From CAZEJK01 sp964512045 (lineage in GTDB: Bacteria > Acidobacteriota > Thermoanaerobaculia > Thermoanaerobaculales > Sulfomarinibacteraceae): DNA of 23,511 bases. Made by a program: the position numbers and the translations under genes. The notes beneath the pieces are model-generated. The model worked only from the letters and a program-made list of their open reading frames with translations, searched no databases and was not told the DNA's origin. The stretch covers positions 1 through 23,511 of the forward strand of contig CAZEJK010000068.1 in assembly GCA_964512045.1 (NCBI GenBank), in the 5' to 3' direction. Below, piece after piece: positions 6,350 to 14,773 of the stretch. Position 1 is the stretch's first letter, and each line of letters opens with the position of its first letter.

Positions 6350-9310
6350 GTGAGAACAACGCAGGTGCGGTTTCGCCTGTCGGGGAACGACAGCGGTATT
6401 GCTGTCTCCTACGTCGTGCAGCCCGGTGCCAACTCCCTCGGAACACACCCAGGAAACGACCTCGTGCTGCGGGAGCAGTCGGTCTCTCGACAGCACGCCG
6501 TGCTCACGGTCGACCCTACCTCCGGCGCGACTGAGGTCCGGGACACCGCCTCTACCAACGGCACATTCGTGAACGGGCGGCTCGTCACCAGCTCCGCCGT
6601 CCATCCGGGGGACCGACTGACCTTTGGAGGTGTCACACTCTGCCTCGAGGAAGCTGCGGCCAGAGATACCGAGCTCGCCGTCTCCCTCGGCATGCCTCCT
6701 GACGGCGACGCGCCGAAGGTGAGCTGTCAGAGCCAGTCCACCGAGGTCACCGGCGCCGATTGCTTCGCGCACGGTATTGGGTCCTGGCAGCGGCCTCTCG
6801 AGCAGCTCATCGCCGAGCTGACCCAGCCTCGGCCGGTCCTCGGCCACGCGCTCCACAGCTTCCTCGAGGGGCTCGGCACCCACGGCGGCTGCATCGCTAC
6901 GTGGCTCGAGGGTCCCGATCCGGTCGTGCACGCCTCGTGGGGTCAATGGACCGGCCTCACGGACCATCCCGGAGTGACTCGCAGACTCGCACAGCTCCGT
7001 CACGGCTCCGATGCGCACAAGCCGTCCGTACAGTACCTCCAGGGCGAGCCGCCCATCATCAGCGTCCTCGGCGCGACGGCCGACGGCGAGCTCCACGGGC
7101 TTCTCATCTGCGGCGTGGTACCGGGCGAGCGAGAGGTCGTGCCCCTACTCAGAGCCGTGTTCCGGTTGTTCCGTCACAGCCTTTCCCACGACGCGTCCAG
7201 ACCGCCGATCAACCTTCGTCCACAGCGCAGCGGTCTGGTGTTTCCTGACGACTATATTGTCTGCCGCTCGCCGGCGATGTCGGTTGTCTACGAACAGATT
7301 GCCGCAGCTGTGGCAAGCCGCTTGCCGGTTCTCCTCGTTGGCGAGACCGGCGTCGGTAAAGAGCCGCTCGCCCGCACTGTCCACCTCTCATCCGACCGCC
7401 GCGTCTCCAGCTTCGTCACGATCAACTGCGCCGCGATCCCGTCCGAGCTTCTCGAAGCCGAGCTATTCGGCATCGGAGCCGGCGTCGCCACAGCTCTGGC
7501 CGCCGCACACCAGGTCAACCTCATCCACAGAGATATCAAGCCGTCCAACATCATGGTCGAACGCCGTCAGGACGGCACCTGGCATCCTTACTTGCTCGAC
7601 TTCGGTCTGTCGCGGAACCTCTCCATTCGAGGTGACAATGTCCGACCAACACAACAGTCCAGACCTCTGCGGGCCGACTCCACCGTTCCGCTGGAGCTCA
7701 CCGAGGTCGGCCACGTGGTGGGCACTCCGGCGTTCATGGCGCCCGAGCAGGCGAAAGGAGACGCCGCGGCGATCGGCGAGCCGTCCGACGTGTTCTCCCT
7801 GGGCGCCACGATGTACGCCGTCCTCGGCGGGCATCCTCCGTTCACCGGGACCACTCAGCGCGAGATCCTCGAGCGCGTCGTTGCGAGCGAGCCCATCCCC
7901 CTGAAGGACCACAGCAAGGAGATCCCGAGGGACCTTGCAGCCATCGTCATGCGGTGCCTCGACAAGAACCCCAACCAGAGATACCCCGCCGCTGTCGCTG
8001 TAGCGGATGATCTGCGGGCGTTTCTGCAGGGGTACCCGGTGTCTGCCGTTCGACCGACATTGCGGTACGTCGCGGCGAAGGCAGTCGCCCGTCGACCCTT
8101 TGTGACGGCCGTTCTCGTGCTGGTCCTCGCCGCCGCAAGTGCGTTCGGCTCCCTCTGGATTCACGCTCGATGGTCTGCGACACAAGAGGCACTTGTCGCT
8201 GCAAAGATGGGTCACCGAGTCGCGGAGACGAAGTCGTACCTTTGGAAAGCACGAAGCGTCCCACTGCACGACATCCGTCCCCATATCGCCGAAGCTCGCA
8301 AGCAGATGGCCTCGGTCCGCACTGCCATGGCCTCGGCCGGCGGCACGGTTCGAGGTGCTGGCCATCAGGCGCTCGGCGAGGCACATCTCGAGCTGGACGA
8401 GCTGGAGGAGGCCTCACACCATCTTCACGCGGCGTGGCAGTCTGGATACCGGACGACCGAAGGCGCATTTGCGATGGCACGCACCGTTGGCGGGCTATAC
8501 CGCAGGGACCTCGCGGAAGTAGAGCATATTCGCGAGGCGCGGCTACGCGAACTCCGCCTCGAGGAGATCCGGTCGAAGTTCGGCCACGAGCTGATGACAT
8601 GGTGGCGACGAATCGAGGACAGCACGGGCTCGTCTCATCAGCTGCTCGAAGCCATGGTCGCGTCACACGAAGGGCAAATTGACGAGGCCCTCCATTCATG
8701 CGCGATGCTCATCGACATCGCACCATGGATCTACGAAGCCCATCTCATTTCAGGTGATCTGCATCTCCTTCAGGCGGCCAAGGAACAACCGATGAGCGAC
8801 CCGTGGCTGAGCAGTATCAACAGGGCACGCTCGTCGTTCGGCGCCGCTGCCCAGCTGGCACCAAGCGATCTAAGATGCCATCTGGGACGCGCGCGTACCG
8901 AGCTGTTCGTGTTCGAGCGGTGCGAGACGCCCGGTCACGAGGAGGGCTTCCTCGAAACCGTCGAGGCAGAGTCCGCGCTGGGCGAAGCGCAACGGATCGA
9001 TCCCAGCCACCCCGAGCTGCTCAGAAGTGCAGCACGACTGCAACAGCACATGGCTCGATCGGCAGCCTCACAACGGCGTTCCCAGCTTCTCCAAGACGGC
9101 CTCGCGCAGCTCAATCCTCTGATCGAACGCAACGCTCCGGACGCCCGAGCGCTGCTCCTCGCGGCACGTCTCCTTCTCGCCCAAGGCGGAGATTCCCAGC
9201 GCACCCATGCTTGGGCGCTGCTGCAGCGGGCGATCGCGATCAACCCCTTTCTTGCCACCGAAGCGTCAGCACTGCAGGGACAGTACGGCCACCCGACTCC
9301 CGTCTCGTGA
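6350..9310 (+). CDS. Chimeric FHA / GAF-like / partial sigma54 AAA+ / kinase C-lobe / TM / TPR protein
   Basis: 986 residues from GTG. Residues about 20-100 form an FHA phosphothreonine-binding domain (VSRQHA, STNGTFVNG). About 130-280 look like a GAF-type sensor. About 303-373 begin a sigma54-activator AAA+ domain: Walker A GETGVGKE at 331-338, then FVTINCAAIPSELLEAELFG. At residue 374 the sequence jumps directly into a Ser/Thr kinase at helix E (ALAAAHQVNLIHRDIKPSNI). The catalytic loop is H393-R394-D395, Lys397, Asn400; DFG is at Asp417; an APE block (GTPAFMAPEQ) follows. The kinase has no N-lobe (no glycine loop, VAIK lysine or helix C), and the AAA+ part has no GAFTGA loop, Walker B or sensor. 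A membrane helix is at about 585-605, and residues 640-986 contain TPR-like helices. Kinase activity is doubtful. It may be a fusion left by an in-frame deletion, a scaffold, or an assembly error. Confidence 0.85.
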   Translation: MRTTQVRFRLSGNDSGIAVSYVVQPGANSLGTHPGNDLVLREQSVSRQHAVLTVDPTSGATEVRDTASTNGTFVNGRLVTSSAVHPGDRLTFGGVTLCLEEAAARDTELAVSLGMPPDGDAPKVSCQSQSTEVTGADCFAHGIGSWQRPLEQLIAELTQPRPVLGHALHSFLEGLGTHGGCIATWLEGPDPVVHASWGQWTGLTDHPGVTRRLAQLRHGSDAHKPSVQYLQGEPPIISVLGATADGELHGLLICGVVPGEREVVPLLRAVFRLFRHSLSHDASRPPINLRPQRSGLVFPDDYIVCRSPAMSVVYEQIAAAVASRLPVLLVGETGVGKEPLARTVHLSSDRRVSSFVTINCAAIPSELLEAELFGIGAGVATALAAAHQVNLIHRDIKPSNIMVERRQDGTWHPYLLDFGLSRNLSIRGDNVRPTQQSRPLRADSTVPLELTEVGHVVGTPAFMAPEQAKGDAAAIGEPSDVFSLGATMYAVLGGHPPFTGTTQREILERVVASEPIPLKDHSKEIPRDLAAIVMRCLDKNPNQRYPAAVAVADDLRAFLQGYPVSAVRPTLRYVAAKAVARRPFVTAVLVLVLAAASAFGSLWIHARWSATQEALVAAKMGHRVAETKSYLWKARSVPLHDIRPHIAEARKQMASVRTAMASAGGTVRGAGHQALGEAHLELDELEEASHHLHAAWQSGYRTTEGAFAMARTVGGLYRRDLAEVEHIREARLRELRLEEIRSKFGHELMTWWRRIEDSTGSSHQLLEAMVASHEGQIDEALHSCAMLIDIAPWIYEAHLISGDLHLLQAAKEQPMSDPWLSSINRARSSFGAAAQLAPSDLRCHLGRARTELFVFERCETPGHEEGFLETVEAESALGEAQRIDPSHPELLRSAARLQQHMARSAASQRRSQLLQDGLAQLNPLIERNAPDARALLLAARLLLAQGGDSQRTHAWALLQRAIAINPFLATEASALQGQYGHPTPVS

Positions 9311-9536
9311 GTCGACCTCTCAGGAACACGCAGCGGCATGTCTCGTCACCAACAGAGACCTGCGCACGATCCGACCAGTTGTGTGCCCGGTTCGTGCGCA
9401 GCAGTGACCCGTGACCCTGTGCTGTGCCGCGCCCCAACGAGAATCTCGAGCCGCACTGACCATGGCATAGACGTTGCTCACGGTGGGGGCAAGGACGCTT
9501 CGACAGAAGGCACAACATGAGAAAGGAGTGGTCCAG

Positions 9537-10952
9537 ATGGCCCGATGTCCAGCACGTAACACCAGACTCGGATGGACGCTCGTCCTGATGGTGGTACCGA
9601 CGCTGATGGGAAGTACAGGCCGCATCTGGGCGCAGGGAGAGCCGGAGTCCTACCAGCTCGTTCCTGGCACCACCACAGAGGTTGGCGGCACGGTGGCTGG
9701 CCCGGAAGGCGCGTTCTGGTACACATCAGCCACGCAGAGCTGGCGCTGGATGGGCGGGCTTCCTTCTGTGCCGACCGGCATCGAAGTTGACGCCCTGACG
9801 CTGATTGGAGATGGGCGTCGCGTCGTCTCGTTCGATGCCACAGTCACGGTCGCCGGCATCACAGCGACGGACGAGGACCTATTGCTGTGGGAGCCCACTC
9901 TCCCTCGCCACCACCGCTGGACCAAGAATGACCAGGAAACTGCTGAGACGGCCTCACGGGGCACCTGGACTCTTCTCTTCGATGGTTCCGAGCACGGGCT
10001 CCCGGTCACGGCTGACATCGACGCTCTCCATGTAGACGACCCGGAGCCGCCCCTCGAGTGGTGCCTGCTCTCATTCGCATCGGTGACAACAGTGAACGGG
10101 CTCACCTTTCAACCCGGCGATATCGTGCGCTGGGAAGCCGACACTGGCTTCCACGTGGAGCTCGCAGCCAGCACCATGTCGAGCGTACCGGGTTTCAATG
10201 TCGACGCGGTCGCCATGATCTACCCAAGCAGCATCGTCCTCTCTGTTGCCGAACCGCTGGCTGATCCCGCGGTCTCGGACGCCGCCCTGCTCTGGTGGGA
10301 CGATGGCAGCTCCCGCCTCCGGCCCTATGGACCAAGCGAGCTGGCAGCTCTGTCAGCGACCGGTGTCGGTCTCCAGGCTCTCGACGTCTGGTACGCCCCG
10401 CGTCTCGCCGATCTCTCAGTCGAGCCTGCAGTTGTATCGAGTGCAGGTCCCGTTGCCGTCTCCGTCATGCTCTCAGACTTCGACGGCGATCCCCATGGCG
10501 CAGTGCTGTGCTTCAGCGGTCTTGGGAGCGGTTTCAGCATCACGGCCGATCGCTCCTGCGGCACACCGTCCTGCGACGGCTCGACACGAAACGGGGAGCT
10601 GTACAACCAGGGGTCGATGCTCGTTCCTTCCGGCGTGTCGTCCACAGTCGAATGCCGTGCCGACGATGGCACAGGAACTGACGCCATCTCGGCCGCCGGC
10701 CCCTCCTACGTGAGCCGACCGGGGGACGCTGACGGCGACGGTGATGTCGATGCATCCGACCTCGCTCGTATCGTCGGCGAAGTGCACGATGACAACGCTG
10801 GCGGCAACGCGATCGGCTCTGTCCGTAGCGGTCACATTATCGACTCGTGGGGCGGCACCGACGCGTCGGCAAACAACCAGATCGAGCCCGCCGATGTCTC
10901 CGCCGCGACGCCGTACGCGTTCGGATATTGCAGGTCGGGAGTCTCATCATGA
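9537..10952 (+). CDS. Secreted repeat protein with C-terminal dockerin-like domain
   Basis: 471 residues. The ATG at 9537 is chosen because AAAGGAG precedes it by eight bases and a signal peptide begins there (LGWTLVLMVVPTLMGSTGRIWA). Residues about 80-290 hold three imperfect repeats, each starting with a (E/D/N)-(V/I)-D-A-(L/V) block and leading to a D-x-x-x-W strand (DEDLLLWEP, PGDIVRWEA, DAALLWWDD); this may be a propeller or beta-sandwich array. Residues about 300-390 look Ig-like with several Cys. The C-terminal 75 residues start with DADGDGDVDASDL (Asp397 onward), a dockerin/EF-hand calcium loop, with a second weaker half after HIIDSWGG. Dockerins bind cohesins, but many such domains outside cellulosomes have unknown partners. 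It heads the beta-helix gene array and overlaps the next start by four bases, so it is probably a co-expressed surface or secreted protein. Confidence 0.72.
   Translation: MARCPARNTRLGWTLVLMVVPTLMGSTGRIWAQGEPESYQLVPGTTTEVGGTVAGPEGAFWYTSATQSWRWMGGLPSVPTGIEVDALTLIGDGRRVVSFDATVTVAGITATDEDLLLWEPTLPRHHRWTKNDQETAETASRGTWTLLFDGSEHGLPVTADIDALHVDDPEPPLEWCLLSFASVTTVNGLTFQPGDIVRWEADTGFHVELAASTMSSVPGFNVDAVAMIYPSSIVLSVAEPLADPAVSDAALLWWDDGSSRLRPYGPSELAALSATGVGLQALDVWYAPRLADLSVEPAVVSSAGPVAVSVMLSDFDGDPHGAVLCFSGLGSGFSITADRSCGTPSCDGSTRNGELYNQGSMLVPSGVSSTVECRADDGTGTDAISAAGPSYVSRPGDADGDGDVDASDLARIVGEVHDDNAGGNAIGSVRSGHIIDSWGGTDASANNQIEPADVSAATPYAFGYCRSGVSS
9783..10410 (+). repeat. Three imperfect protein repeats within the dockerin-like gene
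   Basis: Repeat starts are near 9783 (EVDALTLI), 10014 (DIDALHVD) and 10197 (NVDAVAMI), with a possible fourth beginning near 10371 (GLQALDVW). Each runs into a hydrophobic strand and a Trp-containing turn. Spacing is roughly 60-77 residues. DNA identity is low, so this is an old protein-level repeat. Confidence 0.5.
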
Positions 10953-11860
10953 CGCGTTCATCATTACACCCTCTCGCCGTAGTCTCGACTCTCGTGCTCG
11001 TTCTTTCAGCGACCGGGATCGCCGAGGAGGCCGTGCACGAGATCAACCAGGCAGCTGTTGAAGAGGGCCTCGCACCTTGCGGTACGACAGCCGGCTTTCC
11101 GTGTGTTCTCGATCAGCCGGGAAGCTACCGGCTCACCAGCAACCTTGTCTCAACGAACCCGGACAGGCACATTCTCGAGATTACGGTCGATGACGTTCAC
11201 CTCGACCTGGGTGGCTTCGCTCTCATCGGTCCGGTCCAATGTAGCTGGACGGGTTCCGACGTCTCGTGCACCGACATCGGTTTCGGCGACGCCATCTCCG
11301 CGGCGGTCGACCGTCTCACTGTTCGCAACGGCACCGTTCGCGGCGCCGGTCGCTTCGGCGTGCTGACCGACCACGGCGCGGTGCTCTCGGACCTTCATAT
11401 TTTCTCGTGCGCGGAGAGTGCGATCTGGGCGCTGAATCATCTGACTCTCAAGCGGTGCGTCATCGAAACCAGCGAAGGAATCGCGTCTGGCGATGTTGCT
11501 CGTGTCACTGCCTGCACCGTCCGCCACTGTACCGACTTCACCATCACTGTCGCGAACTACGCCATGATCGCGGACACGACGATCGAGGCCAACAACGCCA
11601 TCGGCATCGAAGCGGGCTCATCGGCTTCGCTCATCGGCAACGTGATCCGTGGCAACCTCAACCATGGTCTCCAGGTACGGGACGGATCGTTGGTCATCGG
11701 AAATACCGTGACCTCGAACGCCGGCTACGGACTGCTCGTGGCCTCGGGCACGGCAGGTTTCGGCTCGAACGTGTTCGGGGGCAACTGGGACGGGACGATC
11801 TCCGGCAGTGCCGTGGCCCTCGGAACCAACCTGTGCGAGGGCAACACCATCTGCCCGTGA
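10949..11860 (+). CDS. Secreted right-handed beta-helix protein, paralog 1
   Basis: 303 residues. The ATG overlaps the previous stop as ATGA, which suggests translational coupling; an upstream in-frame ATG at 10847 lies inside the dockerin domain and would bury the signal peptide (LAVVSTLVLVLSATGIAEE). The mature N-terminus has the family block EINQAAVEEGLAPC..GFPC, then PGSYRLTSNL and a DDVHLDLGGFALIGP strand. The middle consists of short turns typical of parallel beta-helices (SLVIGNTVTSNAGYGLLVAS). It ends in NLCEGNTICP. Six cysteines match the three pairs found in all four paralogs. Right-handed beta-helices often bind or cleave polysaccharides, but no catalytic signature is evident and a structural or adhesive role is equally possible. 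Confidence 0.8.
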   Translation: MTRSSLHPLAVVSTLVLVLSATGIAEEAVHEINQAAVEEGLAPCGTTAGFPCVLDQPGSYRLTSNLVSTNPDRHILEITVDDVHLDLGGFALIGPVQCSWTGSDVSCTDIGFGDAISAAVDRLTVRNGTVRGAGRFGVLTDHGAVLSDLHIFSCAESAIWALNHLTLKRCVIETSEGIASGDVARVTACTVRHCTDFTITVANYAMIADTTIEANNAIGIEAGSSASLIGNVIRGNLNHGLQVRDGSLVIGNTVTSNAGYGLLVASGTAGFGSNVFGGNWDGTISGSAVALGTNLCEGNTICP

Positions 11861-11874
11861 GGAGGAACAGCACG

Positions 11875-12807
11875 ATGCGACCCGAGGCTTCAGTGAATCT
11901 CTACATCATGGCCTGTCTTCTGGCAGTCGACCTTGGCTCGGCCAGTGCGCTGGCGGCCCCAGGAGTGGGCGAGATCAGCCAGGCTGCCGTCGAGGCCGGA
12001 CTACCACCGTGCGATGCGACTCCGGGCTTCCCGTGCGAAATCACCGTGCCTGGCGTGTTCCGTCTCACCAGCAACCTCACCATCCCTGATGCCGACACGA
12101 CTGCCCTTCTCATCAGCGCGGATGATGTAACCCTCGACCTCAACGGATTCACCATCTCCGGTCCCAACGTGTGCACGTGGTCCACCGATACCTCCGAAGT
12201 GACGTGTACGACGGTGGAGGGGGGTGTGGGCGTGTCTGCGGATCTCCGTTCCCGGACAACAGTGCTCAACGGACATGTGGTAGGCACCGGAGGCAGTGCT
12301 CTGCGACTGGGAAGCTTCGCCCGCGTGCTCGACATTGATGTTGCCCACGCCGGATACATTGGGATCTCAGCTCAAGGCTATGCCGAGGTCGAAGGCTGTA
12401 CTGTGGAGCTCTGCCACTGGACCGGGATCTTCGCGGGGAGCTTGAGCAGCATCCGACGAACCACGATCCGACATGCGAGGGAAGGTATCTTCTGCTCCGG
12501 CTGCACGATCCTCGAGAACACGGCCCGCAGCACCGAAAGCTACGGTGTCGTGGCTCACTCGGGCTCGATCGTGCGCTCGAACAGTGTCTCTGACAACCGA
12601 GCCAGCGGCATTCGAGCTGGATCCGGGGCGGTCCTGGTCGTTGACAACGTCGCGATTGAGAGCAGCGGATGGGGGCTGAGCTGCGCCTCTGCTGTGCTCG
12701 CCTACCGACGCAATGTGCTTCAAGGGAATACCTATGGATCGGTCACCTGCGCCTCGGCCGTCCAGCTGGCTCTCAACCTCTGCGACAACGACACATCGTG
12801 CCCGTAA
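11875..12807 (+). CDS. Secreted right-handed beta-helix protein, paralog 2
   Basis: 310 residues. The start at 11875 follows GGAGG at 11861-11865 and gives a signal peptide (LYIMACLLAVDLGSASALA). The head is EISQAAVEAGLPPCDATPGF followed by PC, then FRLTSNL, then DDVTLDLNGFTISGP. The core shows repeated beta-helix turns (GCTILENTARSTESYGVVAH, SIVRSNSVSDNRASGIRAG). The tail is NLCDNDTSCP. It lies 14 bases after paralog 1. Extra Cys residues in the core (positions in EGCTVELC and FCSGC) are not shared by the other paralogs. Likely exported; substrate unknown. Confidence 0.8.
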   Translation: MRPEASVNLYIMACLLAVDLGSASALAAPGVGEISQAAVEAGLPPCDATPGFPCEITVPGVFRLTSNLTIPDADTTALLISADDVTLDLNGFTISGPNVCTWSTDTSEVTCTTVEGGVGVSADLRSRTTVLNGHVVGTGGSALRLGSFARVLDIDVAHAGYIGISAQGYAEVEGCTVELCHWTGIFAGSLSSIRRTTIRHAREGIFCSGCTILENTARSTESYGVVAHSGSIVRSNSVSDNRASGIRAGSGAVLVVDNVAIESSGWGLSCASAVLAYRRNVLQGNTYGSVTCASAVQLALNLCDNDTSCP

Positions 12808-12817
12808 GGAGGTTCAG

Positions 12818-13762
12818 GTGCACAAGGCGGTCATCCTCACGCGAATCCTCCTACTCCTTGCTGTATCCCCGGCCTTCGCCGTCGCCAGCGAGGGCGTATC
12901 CGAGATCAACCAGACCATCGTCGAGCATGGTTTGCCGCCGTGCGACAGCACAGCCGGTTTCCCATGCGTGATCGATCAACCCGGCAGCTACCGTCTCACG
13001 AGCAACCTGGTGAACAGCGCAGGGGGGCCGGGGTACCCGGACAGCATCAGAATCGAGACGGACAACGTCACCCTCGACCTCAGCGGCTTCGCTATCATTG
13101 GCCCCAACGATTGTTCCTGGAACGATACCACGAGCGAAACCACATGCACGATCGAAGGTGCCACGTCTGGATCGGGCATCGTCTCCACCAGCCGGCGGGT
13201 CACCGTGCGCAACGGCACCATTCGCTCCAGCGCCCGCAACGGGATCAGGCTGGGCCCGAGGTCGCGAGCTCGGAATCTCATCATCAGCCAAGCCGGAGGA
13301 GCCGGAATCTTCGTGGATGGTGGTTCCCTCGTGCACGGCTGCTCTGCAGAGCTGACAATAGCCAGCCTGATCAGCATGATGCCTGGCTCGATCGCCTCCG
13401 ACAACACGGTCCGCCGGGGACTGGGCCCGCTCATCTTCAAAGGCTCTGTTGTCGCCCGGATCAGCATCTCCGAAACCTCCCACCTGGGCCTTCTCCTGCT
13501 TGGAGGCACCGCAGTTCGCCAGGCTCACATCTCATCGACAGTCTCCGATTGCATCCAGCACGACAGCTCCGACGAGGATTCGGTGGGCAGCCTGACGGTT
13601 GACAGCATCCTCGGGGCCTGTGGAGGAGGTGGGGTCCACGTTCTCAGCACTGCTACCAGCGGCCTTGCAAATACCGTGATCACCAGCACTGTCGGCGCCA
13701 TCGAGGGTCCCGTCGTCGAGCTGGGAACCAACCTATGCAACGGCTCGACCAGCTGTCCCTGA
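12818..13762 (+). CDS. Secreted right-handed beta-helix protein, paralog 3
   Basis: 314 residues from GTG at 12818. An AAGGAGG site (12806-12812) overlaps the previous stop codon and lies five bases before the GTG. The ATG at 12713 is inside paralog 2 and is rejected. The signal peptide is ILTRILLLLAVSPAFAVA. The family head is EINQTIVEHGLPPCDSTAGF then PC, followed by GSYRLTSNL and DNVTLDLSGFAIIGP, and the tail is NLCNGSTSCP. The core is the most divergent of the four, with a glycine-rich turn near the end (GACGGGGVHV). The function is as uncertain as for its paralogs. Confidence 0.8.
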   Translation: MHKAVILTRILLLLAVSPAFAVASEGVSEINQTIVEHGLPPCDSTAGFPCVIDQPGSYRLTSNLVNSAGGPGYPDSIRIETDNVTLDLSGFAIIGPNDCSWNDTTSETTCTIEGATSGSGIVSTSRRVTVRNGTIRSSARNGIRLGPRSRARNLIISQAGGAGIFVDGGSLVHGCSAELTIASLISMMPGSIASDNTVRRGLGPLIFKGSVVARISISETSHLGLLLLGGTAVRQAHISSTVSDCIQHDSSDEDSVGSLTVDSILGACGGGGVHVLSTATSGLANTVITSTVGAIEGPVVELGTNLCNGSTSCP

Positions 13763-13781
13763 ACCGAGAGGAGCAGGTTTC

Positions 13782-14690
13782 ATGATCCAAGTCCTTCGTC
13801 CGATGATCTTCGCTCTCCTCTTCCCTTCGCTCCTGGTCTCGTCGAATACCGATGCTTCGCCGCTGGAGATCAACCAACAAGCTGTAGAGCAAGGACTCCC
13901 GCCGTGCGATGCGACCCCAGGTTTTCCGTGCGAGATCACCGTCAGCGGCGCATACCACCTTTCCAGCGACCTCGTGTCGGACGCTCCGAACGCCCACATC
14001 GTCGAGATCACCGCCGACGACGTCACCCTCGACCTCGCCGGGTTCTCGCTCCGCGGCCCGGCCACGTGTGCCTGGGGTGGTGGCACGGTGAACTGCATCG
14101 ACACCGGTAGTGGCGACGGGGTTCACGCCACCAGCTCGGCTCGGGTCACGATCCGCGGAGGAAACGTACTCAACGCCGCCGCCAACGGGCTGGCCTTGGG
14201 GGAGAGTGCGGTGATCGACCTGGTGCACGTCCATGGCGCCGGAGAGGTGGGAATCGCACTGAAGGCCGGTTCAGCTGTCACCCGTTGCACCGTCGGCTTC
14301 ACCGGCTCGTTCGGCATCGAAGGCGCATTCGGGGTATCCGTGACCGGCACGCTCGTGCACCACGCTGGTAGCGTGGGTCTCAGCGATATCTCACTCGCCG
14401 CACGGAACCGGGTCACCACCAACGACGGACACGGCATCGAGACCACCTTGTCCGCCGTCATACTCGACAATATCGTTCACAACAACGATGGGGATGGTGT
14501 TCACGCTGCAATCGATGCCCTGGTGCTGGATAATACCCTGCTCGAAAACGCCTTCTACGGCCTTCGCTTTGCGACATTCGAAGGCGCCTACGGCGGCAAT
14601 ATAGTCGCGGATAACGGCTTCGGCACCGTCAGCGGTCCTGGCGTTGAGGTCGCGGCCAACAGCTGCGACGGGTCAACCACATGTCCGTAG
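13782..14690 (+). CDS. Secreted right-handed beta-helix protein, paralog 4
   Basis: 302 residues. GAGAGGAG at 13766-13773 precedes the ATG by eight bases. The signal peptide (PMIFALLFPSLLVSSNTDAS) leads into the head EINQQAVEQGLPPCDATPGF then PC. DDVTLDLAGFSLRGP and a C-x-W-x6-C segment follow. The core has regular beta-helix turns (AVILDNIVHNNDGDGVHAA, ALVLDNTLLENAFYGLRFA). The tail is NSCDGSTTCP. Last gene of the array, convergent with the minus-strand betaine operon; a short hairpin lies beyond its stop. Its head is closest to that of paralog 2. Confidence 0.8.
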   Translation: MIQVLRPMIFALLFPSLLVSSNTDASPLEINQQAVEQGLPPCDATPGFPCEITVSGAYHLSSDLVSDAPNAHIVEITADDVTLDLAGFSLRGPATCAWGGGTVNCIDTGSGDGVHATSSARVTIRGGNVLNAAANGLALGESAVIDLVHVHGAGEVGIALKAGSAVTRCTVGFTGSFGIEGAFGVSVTGTLVHHAGSVGLSDISLAARNRVTTNDGHGIETTLSAVILDNIVHNNDGDGVHAAIDALVLDNTLLENAFYGLRFATFEGAYGGNIVADNGFGTVSGPGVEVAANSCDGSTTCP

Positions 14691-14734
14691 TCCCACGTAT
14701 CGGGCGAGCACGGCCCGTGACGGCATCTGAGCTC

Positions 14735-14748
14735 CCGGTCTCGACCGG
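14735..14748. terminator. Possible bidirectional terminator hairpin between convergent operons
   Basis: ccggt and accgg form a stem around a ctcg loop, midway in the 83-base gap between the ends of the beta-helix array and the pseudo-protease gene. A second imperfect GC-rich stem lies at about 14753-14773. Neither has a T tract, so intrinsic termination is uncertain. Confidence 0.35.
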
Positions 14749-14773
14749 CCTCGGCGGACACGGTCCGCGCCGC

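Larger units (their letters stand above)
10949..14690 (+). repeat. Tandem array of four paralogous beta-helix genes
   Basis: Four genes of 302-314 codons are separated by 14, 10 and 19 bases. All share a head (EIxQ-x6-G, C-x7-C, RLTSNL or close variant, LDLxGF), a second Cys pair (C-x-W-x6-8-C) and a tail (C-x5-C-P-stop). The cores between differ strongly. The pattern indicates gene duplication followed by divergence of the core while the ends stayed constant. Confidence 0.85.

Noticed and set aside
9311..9536. Promoter search in the gap before the dockerin-like gene
   Set aside because: No convincing -35/-10 pair could be seen. The gap probably holds the operon promoter, but I cannot place it.
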